DNA of 10,943 nucleotides from Chrysochromulina tobinii (taxonomy: Eukaryota > Haptophyta > Prymnesiales > Chrysochromulinaceae), in the NCBI GenBank assembly GCA_001275005.1, contig JWZX01000441.1, forward strand, positions 1 through 10,943. Direction: 5' to 3'. Below are positions 1 to 6,268 of this stretch, piece by piece. The notes below the pieces were generated by a model that saw only the letters and a list, made by a program, of their open reading frames with translations, was not told the origin of the DNA and did no database searches. Position 1 is the stretch's first letter. Each line of letters opens with the position of its first letter. Both the position numbers and the translations under genes were made by a program.

Positions 1-1151
1 TGGAGGCAGCGGCGGAGGCAAAGGCGCGGGCGGCGGCGCAGCTCACGAGCGATGCAAAGGCGGAGGCTGCGCAGCAGCAAGCACAGGCGCAGGCCAGGCG
101 CAAGGAGCTCGAAGCTGAGGAGAAGCGAGTGGCGCTCGAGTGTGCGCGGAGAAAGGCCGAGGCGGAGAGCGCCGAGGCCAAGGCCACCAAGGAGCGTGAT
201 GAGCTTCGCATCGAGCGCAAAAAGGCCCGCGCCATGCCCGACTACTGGGAGACGCGCATGGCGACCAGTTCGCCGGATGGCTTCGCCGCGATTGCCCTCG
301 ATCACACTGGCCGCGACCGTAGCACGTGGGCCGCACTCGAGCGGCTGCTGCAGACCGACCCAGTGAAGCTGAAACAGAGCGGTGCCGATCGGAGGGGCAC
401 CACGCACGACCGGCTGAAGCTCGCGTGCGCGTGGCGCCTGGAGAACCCGGCGCTGTGGGACAAGTACATGAGCGGCGTGCAGGGTGTGATGAACGACATG
501 AAGCGCATCCGGCAGGGGCGAGTGGCATCCGCGGGCGGCGCGCCGCCTCTTACATGCCGCGTAGCGGACGCCCTACCCGGCGACCTGCGCGTGGACGTCA
601 ATGAGGCCTTCCTGATGCACGGCACGAACGCCGGCGTGCTCATCAACATCCTCTCCACGGGCATGAACGAGCGCTTCGCCGGCACAGCCGCCGGAGCCGC
701 GTACGGCGAGGGCTCCTACCTGGCCGAGGACGCCGGCAAGAATGACCAGTACACCAAGGTGGACCCGCAGTACGATGGGAGCTCGGAGCTGCACAAGCGG
801 CTGTACGCGCACGGCGCGCGCCACCACCCAGGCAAGGTCTTCTACATCCTCGTGTGCCGCGTGGCGCTCGGTCATCACGTGCGAACGCAGCAGAGGATTA
901 CAAAGAAGATGAGAGAGAATAATGAGTCACCCACAATCACCAATACGGGTCGGCCCGTGTTCCCCATCGTTTACCGCGAGCTCGACACGGTGGCCGGCAT
1001 CTCTCCGCCCGTGCTTCACCACTCGCTGCTTGCCGACGTCTCACCACCCGCCCGCTACCGCGAGTTCATCGTCTTCCACTCGGAGTACATCTACCCCGAG
1101 TACCTGCTGGCCTACCAGCGGTACGAGGGCGGCCGTGGGCCGATGGCGTGA
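1..1151 (+). CDS. PARP-type ADP-ribosyltransferase with N-terminal coiled coil (5' partial)
   Basis: The reading frame is open from base 3, so the gene enters from the left edge. 382 codons are visible, ending in TGA at 1149-1151. Codons 1 to about 75 are an Ala/Glu/Lys/Arg/Gln-rich helix, probably a coiled coil. The rest matches a PARP catalytic domain: an AWRLENPALWDKY segment (the conserved RIENP-LW-KY region), then LMHGTN with His206, a YGEGSYLAED loop with Tyr239, Tyr250 eleven residues later (the nicotinamide-stacking position), and REFIVF with Glu354. This gives a complete H-Y-E triad, which in known PARPs accompanies transfer of ADP-ribose from NAD+ and often chain elongation. Poly- rather than mono-ADP-ribosylation is inferred from the Glu only. 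No WGR, WWE or ankyrin module is visible, but upstream exons may hold one. Targets are unknown. Confidence 0.87.
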   Translation, partial: EAAAEAKARAAAQLTSDAKAEAAQQQAQAQARRKELEAEEKRVALECARRKAEAESAEAKATKERDELRIERKKARAMPDYWETRMATSSPDGFAAIALDHTGRDRSTWAALERLLQTDPVKLKQSGADRRGTTHDRLKLACAWRLENPALWDKYMSGVQGVMNDMKRIRQGRVASAGGAPPLTCRVADALPGDLRVDVNEAFLMHGTNAGVLINILSTGMNERFAGTAAGAAYGEGSYLAEDAGKNDQYTKVDPQYDGSSELHKRLYAHGARHHPGKVFYILVCRVALGHHVRTQQRITKKMRENNESPTITNTGRPVFPIVYRELDTVAGISPPVLHHSLLADVSPPARYREFIVFHSEYIYPEYLLAYQRYEGGRGPMA

Positions 1152-1175
1152 GTGTGCCGATGGCGTGAGTGTGCC
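1142..1175 (+). repeat. 17-bp perfect tandem duplication across the PARP stop codon
   Basis: The unit GATGGCGTGAGTGTGCC occurs twice head to tail (1142-1158 and 1159-1175), followed by a partial third copy. The first copy contains the last sense codons and the TGA stop of the PARP gene. The second lies entirely in the 3' untranslated region, so the protein is unaffected. Confidence 0.9.
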
Positions 1176-1331
1176 GAGTGAGTGTGGGCGCGCTAAAGTG
1201 TGCAGTATCTGGAACTGATCATGAACGCGCGGTGGTATGTGAGAGTTCTTCGAACCCGCGGCCCGATCGCATGAGTCTTTGCGAGCGTGTGTGCGGGATC
1301 CCGGCCGGATGCGGAGTGTGCGGAGTGTGAG

Positions 1332-1393
1332 ACTGAGGCGGTGTGATACTGAGGCGATGTGATATACTGAGGCGGGGCGCGGAGACTGAGGTG
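1332..1393 (+). repeat. Degenerate ACTGAGGCG short repeats
   Basis: ACTGAGGCG occurs at 1332-1340, 1348-1356 and 1366-1374, and a variant ACTGAGGTG at 1385-1393. The spacers are irregular (GTGTGAT, ATGTGATAT and similar). This is simple-sequence drift in the PARP 3' region, with no evidence of function. Confidence 0.7.
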
Positions 1394-1537
1394 GCGGCGG
1401 CCCGGCGCCGTTCTCAGTCCGGGGCTCGGGGTGCCTTCCGAACTGGGTAGTCTGCTGAGTACATGCAACGATGACGTTGGTCGACGGTGTGGAGAAGATC
1501 TTCATGGGGGTCGGGTTGTCGTGTCGTCGCGTCGTTC

Positions 1538-1543
1538 AATAAA
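1538..1543 (+). promoter_or_regulatory. Candidate poly(A) signal AATAAA for the PARP gene
   Basis: This is the only plus-strand AATAAA between the PARP stop and the next plus-strand gene. It lies about 390 bp past the stop, a long but possible 3' UTR. A GT-rich stretch follows at about 1545-1560, as expected for a downstream element. Signal use in this organism is unknown, so this is a candidate only. Confidence 0.4.
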
Positions 1544-1702
1544 ATGTCGAACGTATGTGCGCCCAGCGCCGCCCGCGGTCGGTGATGGCCGTCATGTGTC
1601 GCGTTTCGGGTCGCGTTTGCCACACAGTGACTGCACAGTGATTGGCTAACTTATCTTCGGCTCAGCTATCCAGCTGCTCGGCTGGGACCATCCGCCGCTT
1701 CC

Positions 1703-1727
1703 GCCCCTCACCCCTTCATTGAGGGGC
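1703..1727. repeat. Perfect 8-bp stem hairpin
   Basis: GCCCCTCA at 1703-1710 pairs exactly with TGAGGGGC at 1720-1727 around a 9-base loop. The right arm continues into a CGGGACGG motif that occurs twice (1731-1738 and 1742-1749). The stretch 1720-1738 recurs almost exactly at 9701-9719. Confidence 0.75.
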
Positions 1728-1946
1728 ACACGGGACGGAAACGGGACGGTTCCAACTTCCATGGCGATCACATGGCGACAGGCCGGTATGGTTTTAATGT
1801 CAAGTTGTCAAGACATCCAACTGAACCAACGCACCAAGTCATAAAGGAGCCTCGCGGAAGAACATGTGATTACGATGAAAATCGGATGATCGACACCGCC
1901 GTGTTTGTTTCACATCGCACAGGTCTTGAAGCCCTACAAAGGTTCA

Positions 1947-3035
1947 ATGACGATACCGATGCAGACAACGCAGTCCGCCCCTTGCTCAAGACTTAACGTG
2001 GCTCGGCATGGAGGATTGCTTGGACTCATGTTGACATCGAGCTCAGAATGGGTAATCCGCCCATGGCTGTACCGGCACATAGCAATCTTTGACCGTCTCG
2101 CCATCTGGGATGGAAGTAAAGCGGGATCGCCTGCGGCTGCTTGGACTGCTGCGCAGTGCAAGCTGTATGCGAACTGTGTATATGCAAACGAGGCCGATGT
2201 ATTCAACTGGCGAATCCAGGGCTGGAAGACAGACCAGACGATACGGGCTGCAGCAACGCAAGTACTGCTTTGTGGTGCTAAGTCCCAAGTGTTGGAGGGG
2301 CGATGGATCTACATTGCGCACCCGGACGAATTTTTGGTGCAGGATCTGAGGATACTCGTCTCCCACGTGGAACGTCTCAGCCCATTAGCAAATGCCATCG
2401 AATTCAAGATGCTCTACGCCCTTCCCAGCTCCGGCGAGCGCTCAGGAATTCGTGAGTTCCAAGCCGCATCGAACGGCTACCAGAGCTTTGAGCCGATCGT
2501 ATCATTGGCATCTTGCGACGCAGGATACATCTGGCACGAGGCCCGGCTCTTCCGCTGGGAGGCCGGCGTGGAATGGGGCCAATCTCGAAGCAAGACCGGC
2601 ATCATTCCCGAAAAGGGCTCAAGTAATGGATGGAAGTACTGGCCGACTGCTGCACATTTTGATCGCACAACACGACACAGTCTTGCCCCACACATCGTGC
2701 ACTTCAAGGTGCATGACTTTGCTCCCGGCGCATTTAAGGTGGAGAAATCAAAAAATAAAGGCAGGCCATGGATTTCCTTTACCAGGAGCGGTCTACACAC
2801 TGGCATGGGCACTCATAGGACTCAAAAGTTCATTATTGATTGGAATCAGTCGGCGGAGGACCAGATATTTGGGTACTATAATCGAACTGGACATCGAGCT
2901 ACACCTGTGGCAACTGAGCTGCAAGCTCGCTGCAATGCCACGGGGCTCGAGCCACGATGCAGCGTCGAATGGCAGCCACAGGCACGGTTCTCTCCTAGTT
3001 CACCGACGAAGAAAGTTGCTGGGGACACATTTTAG
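1947..3035 (+). CDS. Glycosyltransferase-like protein (GT2/GT92-type nucleotide-sugar fold)
   Basis: The start is the first in-frame ATG after an in-frame TGA at 1887-1889 and gives 362 residues ending in TAG. The first half reads as a GT-A fold: SEWVIRPWLY at about 33-42, a beta strand RLAIWDGS (50-57) where these enzymes show a D-G-S/T motif, then GRWIYIAHPDEFL (118-130). The last occupies the place of the W-x-x-x-x-D-x-D-E-F signature that binds metal and nucleotide sugar. Here the first Asp is replaced by His (HPDEF, 125-129). A C-terminal HIVHFKVHDF (249-258) resembles the conserved late His-containing strand. Donor and acceptor are unknown. No signal peptide or membrane anchor is visible, so an upstream spliced exon (acceptor near 1922) is possible. 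Base composition is clearly less GC-rich than in neighbouring genes, which may indicate a different history. Confidence 0.68.
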   Translation: MTIPMQTTQSAPCSRLNVARHGGLLGLMLTSSSEWVIRPWLYRHIAIFDRLAIWDGSKAGSPAAAWTAAQCKLYANCVYANEADVFNWRIQGWKTDQTIRAAATQVLLCGAKSQVLEGRWIYIAHPDEFLVQDLRILVSHVERLSPLANAIEFKMLYALPSSGERSGIREFQAASNGYQSFEPIVSLASCDAGYIWHEARLFRWEAGVEWGQSRSKTGIIPEKGSSNGWKYWPTAAHFDRTTRHSLAPHIVHFKVHDFAPGAFKVEKSKNKGRPWISFTRSGLHTGMGTHRTQKFIIDWNQSAEDQIFGYYNRTGHRATPVATELQARCNATGLEPRCSVEWQPQARFSPSSPTKKVAGDTF

Positions 3036-3339
3036 ACCCCGGTCACGTTCTTCAGTTTTGCTCACCGGGACGGTGTGGATGATGTTGTGCACGAAGCGCG
3101 CGCGCGCTCCCGCGTACGGCGATCGAACGTTTCGGCCCCGCCGCCAGCAGTCCACCCCCCCTCCACCCACTCACCTGTCTCCTCGTCGCCCGCCTCCCGC
3201 CCTCCGGAAACCGACGTTACAAGTGAACCGTGCACGTCACGCCATCCTTCGTGCTCGCCTTCGTGCTTCGATCCAGAAGCCCCCGGGCATATCATAACAT
3301 AAGCGTATTTTTTGTACGAGTAGACAATATGTTTCGAGA
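3036..3339. other. Convergent intergenic spacer
   Basis: This lies between the stop of the plus-strand glycosyltransferase-like gene and the stop of the minus-strand SAM-domain gene, so it should hold both 3' ends. It is pyrimidine-rich on the plus strand (3140-3205), has a GCGCGCGCGC run near 3098, and becomes AT-rich at 3288-3335. I see no AATAAA on either strand and no supported gene. Confidence 0.6.
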
Positions 3340-4626
3340 CTATCTCTTCGGCTTCTTCGGCGCCACCGCCGCCGGCGCCGGCGCTGGTGCGAACGCCGCA
3401 TGCGCCGCTCTGAGCTCCGCGGCGGCGGCGGCGGCCGCAGCGGCCGCTGCCTCGGCAATTTCCCTCTGGCGTTCACGCTCGCGTGCGTGCTCGCGGCTGG
3501 CAGAGATGGCGCGCAGCCGCTGTACGCGCTTCGCTTCCTGCGAGCTCTCCACATCGAGATCGTGAATCACAGTCTCCGCGTGCGAGAGCTCCATATCGCA
3601 TGAGTACCAGTCATGCTCGGCGGTATGCACAAGCTCCTCGAGGTCCGTGCTCATGCGCACGAAGCTGCTGCTGAGCTCGGGCGGCGAGATCTCATGGATG
3701 CTAAAGTCGGAGGGCACAAGCAGGTTGACCATCTCGTGGCTGAACGCGCGCTCCGGGGACCAGGTTTCCCCCTTGCCCTTGCGCAACGAGTTCTCGATGT
3801 TCATCGAGGCGCGCAGCATCTCCATCTTCGCCCTTTCGAGGCGCAGCAGCTCCTCCGTCTCGTGCAGCACGTCCTCGGCCTCGGCGCACGCGCGCATCTG
3901 ATCCTCGAGTCGTCGACGGCACGCGTGACGTATCCGATCCGCTTGCTCGGCCTCGCGCTGCCGATGCACCTTGTCGTTGAGATCGATCTGCGCGAGGGCG
4001 TCGAGCCCGACGTCCTCGGCCTGCTGCCAGAGTTGCGTGAGCAGGCGGCGCGTTCGCAGCGGGATGACGGGCGTCGTGGCGAGCACCTTTGCCATGCACT
4101 CGCCGAGCACCTGCAGCCGTCGCCGCCTCGCCTCGAGCTGCCGCGCCAGCTTCTGCTCGGAGAGTGCGCCGCTCGGGACCTCGCGCCGTGCGCGCGCTCG
4201 CAGCTCGTGCAGCTGGCGCAGGATGCGCTTGCGCTGCGGCAGATCGACGACGCCGAGCACGCGCAGGTCGAGCTCGTCTAGCGTGGTGAGCTCTACGCCG
4301 CTGATGCCCTGCGCCCGCAGCGCCTCCACCTGCTCCGCGTCAAAGCGCACCGTCGTGCGCAGCCACTCGGACACGTCGTCCACCGACCAGCTCGCGAGAT
4401 CCACGGATGCCCCGGTTTGCGGGGCCTTGGTGGCATCCTGCAGAACCTTCTCGTCGAGGGCCTGCTGTGCGAGCCGGCGGGCCACCCAATTGCCGACCGC
4501 CGCGCTGTCGTCGGAGCGTCCGCCTGCGCTTGACTCGAGAAGCGCTGGCGACGATGGCACGCCGTGCAGCGCAGACGTCGAGGCCATCGCCTCCGCTTTG
4601 TCGAGGGCTGCGCGGAGCGCGCGCAT
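3340..4626 (-). CDS. SAM-domain, coiled-coil protein
   Basis: The 428-residue frame starts at the first in-frame ATG (4626). An in-frame TGA lies just upstream, past the GTG at 4656. The stop is TAG at 3342-3340. Residues about 77-145 form a sterile alpha motif: LASWSVDDVSEWL, then QGISGVELTTL, then DLRVLGVVDLPQRKRIL, matching the usual W-S-x-x-x-V-x-x-W-L, G-x-x-L-L-x-L and LG-x-x-x-x-x-x-R-x-x-I landmarks. SAM domains mediate homo- or hetero-oligomerisation, sometimes RNA binding. The remainder is long charged helix (coiled coil likely at about 145-285 and 340-400), an 11-Ala run (3418-3450), an Ala/Pro tail, and a basic PKKPKR terminus resembling a short nuclear localisation signal. A scaffold role is inferred. 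No catalytic domain is seen. Confidence 0.82.
   Translation of the reverse strand: MRALRAALDKAEAMASTSALHGVPSSPALLESSAGGRSDDSAAVGNWVARRLAQQALDEKVLQDATKAPQTGASVDLASWSVDDVSEWLRTTVRFDAEQVEALRAQGISGVELTTLDELDLRVLGVVDLPQRKRILRQLHELRARARREVPSGALSEQKLARQLEARRRRLQVLGECMAKVLATTPVIPLRTRRLLTQLWQQAEDVGLDALAQIDLNDKVHRQREAEQADRIRHACRRRLEDQMRACAEAEDVLHETEELLRLERAKMEMLRASMNIENSLRKGKGETWSPERAFSHEMVNLLVPSDFSIHEISPPELSSSFVRMSTDLEELVHTAEHDWYSCDMELSHAETVIHDLDVESSQEAKRVQRLRAISASREHARERERQREIAEAAAAAAAAAAAELRAAHAAFAPAPAPAAVAPKKPKR
3418..3450 (-). repeat. GCC/GCG-type polyalanine codon run
   Basis: Eleven consecutive Ala codons encode the alanine run near the C terminus of the SAM-domain protein. Several codons are GCC, but GCG and GCA/GCT interruptions reduce pure slippage. 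It gives a plausible helical extension of the preceding charged helix. Confidence 0.8.
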
Positions 4627-4862
4627 GAGAGGGGCTTTTGCAAGTGGCCGGATCACGCTTCAACCGTTACGGATTTCGCGTCGTCATGAGCGTTCACATG
4701 AATCGCTGCCCAATGGCGAGAGTGCAATCGCCATATCGCAATTAGCCGGCTTGCGCGCTGCGTACCGCCAGAACGAAAAGAGCGTTGAGACTGAGCACAC
4801 AACTGTATCAAGAACAAGCCAAGGACCAACAAGATTTCCCCTGGCTGGCTCTGCGCGGGTTC
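4627..4862. other. Spacer between JmjC and SAM-domain genes
   Basis: It holds the 3' end of the minus-strand JmjC gene and the upstream region of the minus-strand SAM-domain gene. A 7-bp perfect inverted repeat, ATGGCGA at 4713-4719 with TCGCCAT at 4728-4734, encloses an 8-base loop. No TATA-like box or minus-strand AATAAA is seen. Confidence 0.5.
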
Positions 4863-6080
4863 TCACTCAGGCTTCACGATACCGAGCATGCATGCGGGCG
4901 CGGGCTCCTCCGCGGTCGGGTCCCACGGCACGAGGACCGAGAGCGCGGACGATTCATGGCCGGTCTCCACGTGGTGCCAGTGGTAGGGCGGCGTGTACAG
5001 CACATCGCCCGGCCGCACCTCCGCGTGCCACGCGGCCGCCTCCGCCGCCGACATGATAGTCTCCGGCATGGTAGTCTCCGCGCCCACGACGGCGCTCGCA
5101 AGTCCTCCCTCGCCCACTACGGCGCTCGCAAGTCCTCCCTCGCCCACGACGGCGCTCGCAAGTCCTCCCTCGCCCACGACGGCGCTCGCAAGTCCTCCCT
5201 CGCCCACGACGGCGCTCGCGAGTCCTCCCTCGCCCACGACGGCGCTCGCAAGTCCTCCCTCGCCCGCCTCCGCCGCGCCGAGCGCGCGCTGCCGCTTGGC
5301 GTCGCGCCACGTGTCGATCTGCTCGGAGAGCTGTGCCGCCTGCTCAATGTCTTGCAGGAGGGCCTCACCGAGCTCCATTCCGTGGGAGGCGTCGCGAGGG
5401 AAAAGGCATCGAAAGGTCTCCGGCGGGTAGTAGGTGAAGTGCTTCGTGCCAAGGACGCCGACGAGGAAGCCGTGGCACAGGTCGTAGTGAAGCGGCGTGA
5501 CGCACCCAGTACTCCCGAGCCACACGCCACACTTGGCCACGTTGAAGCTGTGCGCGCCGGGCGCGCCGCCCACGAGCAACTCGAGCGCCTCGAGCGCGAC
5601 CTCCTCACGCAACCCATCCTCGAGCCGCGCGCGCGCGTAGAGCCGCTCACCGGGCGGCAGGCCGCCCGGCGTGAAGAGCCGCTCGGCCACGTGGCCAAAC
5701 GGGCCCCAATAGTGCTCGCATGTCCTCTTCAGAAAGTGCCTGCCGTCGGGCGATCGAAGCACAAGGATGTCCTTGTCATGCAGCGAGCTGAGATGCTCAA
5801 CATTGCCCCAGCGGGCGAGCGCCGCCCAGTCGTTGGCGAGGCCGCGAAGAATCACTGGACGCTTGTGCTTGTAGCGCTCCACAAACTCGCTGTGCGTAAG
5901 GTCGGCCCTGACATCCACATGCTGCCGCTGCCGGATTGGTGGCAGCTGCGGCGGTGAAGCAGAGGCGGCTGCGGCGAAACACGCCTTGCAGCGCCCGAGT
6001 CCAGGGCCTTTCTTCCACTGAGCCGTGTTGTACCCGCTCTTCGGCTGGTCGCCGCCGCAGGCGAGGCACTGGTGGCCCAT
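4863..6080 (-). CDS. JmjC-domain (cupin) Fe(II)/2-oxoglutarate oxygenase with N-terminal Cys motif and internal repeats
   Basis: 405 residues, from ATG at 6080 to TGA at 4865-4863. The N terminus has CLAC (Cys5, Cys8) and RCKAC (Cys31, Cys34) flanking QWKKG, a likely small four-Cys zinc-binding module. Residues 60-80 (HSEFVERYKHKRPVILRG) match the start of FIH/JMJD-type JmjC folds. The iron site is visible: HYD (His198, Asp200) and PPYHWHHVE (most likely His369 as distal ligand), with GTKHFTYYPP supplying Lys213 at the usual 2-oxoglutarate position. Family members hydroxylate proteins or demethylate histones; the substrate here cannot be told. Between the two parts of the iron site, residues 273-332 are six identical copies of GEGGLASAVV, presumably an extended loop. 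The gene lies about 190 bp downstream of the methyltransferase-MYND gene on the same strand. Confidence 0.88.
   Translation of the reverse strand: MGHQCLACGGDQPKSGYNTAQWKKGPGLGRCKACFAAAASASPPQLPPIRQRQHVDVRADLTHSEFVERYKHKRPVILRGLANDWAALARWGNVEHLSSLHDKDILVLRSPDGRHFLKRTCEHYWGPFGHVAERLFTPGGLPPGERLYARARLEDGLREEVALEALELLVGGAPGAHSFNVAKCGVWLGSTGCVTPLHYDLCHGFLVGVLGTKHFTYYPPETFRCLFPRDASHGMELGEALLQDIEQAAQLSEQIDTWRDAKRQRALGAAEAGEGGLASAVVGEGGLASAVVGEGGLASAVVGEGGLASAVVGEGGLASAVVGEGGLASAVVGAETTMPETIMSAAEAAAWHAEVRPGDVLYTPPYHWHHVETGHESSALSVLVPWDPTAEEPAPACMLGIVKPE
5088..5267. repeat. In-frame minisatellite, 30 bp x 6
   Basis: Six tandem 30-bp units begin at 5088, 5118, 5148, 5178, 5208 and 5238, and the last diverges in its final 3 bases. 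The units are almost identical. Unit 2 differs at its first base (G to T on the plus strand) and unit 5 at one base (A to G). Read in the JmjC frame both changes are third-position and silent (GTC/GTA for Val, CTT/CTC for Leu), so all six protein copies stay GEGGLASAVV. Other frames are also open through the array and produce spurious repeat-containing ORFs on both strands. Confidence 0.95.
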
Positions 6081-6131
6081 TGTCTCGGACCGCCGAACCG
6101 GCCCTTCATGGCCTCTTTCTCAGCTGGTCTG

Positions 6132-6137
6132 TTTATT
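6132..6137 (-). promoter_or_regulatory. Candidate poly(A) signal AATAAA for the methyltransferase-MYND gene
   Basis: The minus strand reads AATAAA here, about 130 bases after the TGA of the methyltransferase-MYND gene and about 50 bases before the JmjC start. It is the only such hexamer in this spacer. It overlaps the TATA-like element described separately. Confidence 0.45.
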
Positions 6138-6141
6138 TATA
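6134..6141 (-). promoter_or_regulatory. Candidate TATA box of the JmjC gene
   Basis: TATAAATA on the minus strand lies about 60 bases upstream of the JmjC ATG. With a typical 25-30 base spacing, transcription would begin near 6110 and give a very short leader. An out-of-frame ATG at 6109-6107 would sit at or just before that start. The same bases form part of the AATAAA above, so only one role, or both, may be real. Confidence 0.4.
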
Positions 6142-6268
6142 GCTCACAGTACGAAAGTTGAACAAAAGCGAGCAACGTGGTCCGTGGCCGTTCGGCGTGT
6201 TCCTTCGCGTGTTCAGGTTCCTATGGTATTATAAATGAAGCTGACGCGACGGCGGCATGGGTTGGAAG

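Larger units (their letters stand above)
1152..1946. other. Intergenic spacer: PARP 3' UTR and upstream region of the glycosyltransferase gene
   Basis: There is no convincing gene here. The left part is GT-rich simple sequence: two copies of GCGGAGTGT near 1310-1328, and four ACTGAGGCG-like units between 1332 and 1393. A plus-strand AATAAA lies at 1538-1543 and a perfect hairpin at 1703-1727. Right of about 1640 the GC content drops. A 74-codon ATG frame at 1772-1996 overlaps the next gene in another frame and shows no recognisable domain. The TTTGTTTCACATCGCACAG tract ending at 1922 could be a 3' splice site feeding the glycosyltransferase frame from an upstream exon, but I could not identify such an exon. 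Confidence 0.6.
6081..6268. other. Compact tandem spacer between methyltransferase-MYND and JmjC genes
   Basis: 188 bp separates two genes on the minus strand. It is AT-richer than both flanks and contains TTTATAATACC near 6225-6236 and the combined TATA-like/poly(A)-like element at 6132-6141. No gene is supported on either strand. Confidence 0.55.

Noticed and set aside
1772-1996. 74-codon ATG frame upstream of the glycosyltransferase-like gene
   Set aside because: No recognisable motif, overlaps the next gene out of frame, and no splice pattern joins it convincingly. It could at most be an upstream ORF or an unrecognised first exon.
2392-3297. 301-codon plus-strand frame overlapping the glycosyltransferase-like gene
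   Set aside because: Other-frame reading without any domain; the alternative frame has GT-A fold motifs in the right order.
3971-5056. 361-codon plus-strand frame rich in Ser, Arg and Ala
   Set aside because: Antisense shadow running across the SAM-domain gene, the spacer and part of the JmjC gene; only low-complexity composition.
5088-5267. CRISPR array
   Set aside because: The units are contiguous tandem copies with no unique spacers and they are part of a coding frame.
4785-5957. 390-codon plus-strand frame with repeated HDGARKSSLA
   Set aside because: It is antisense to the JmjC gene, whose iron-binding motifs are clear. The repeat is the same minisatellite read in another frame, and there is no domain.
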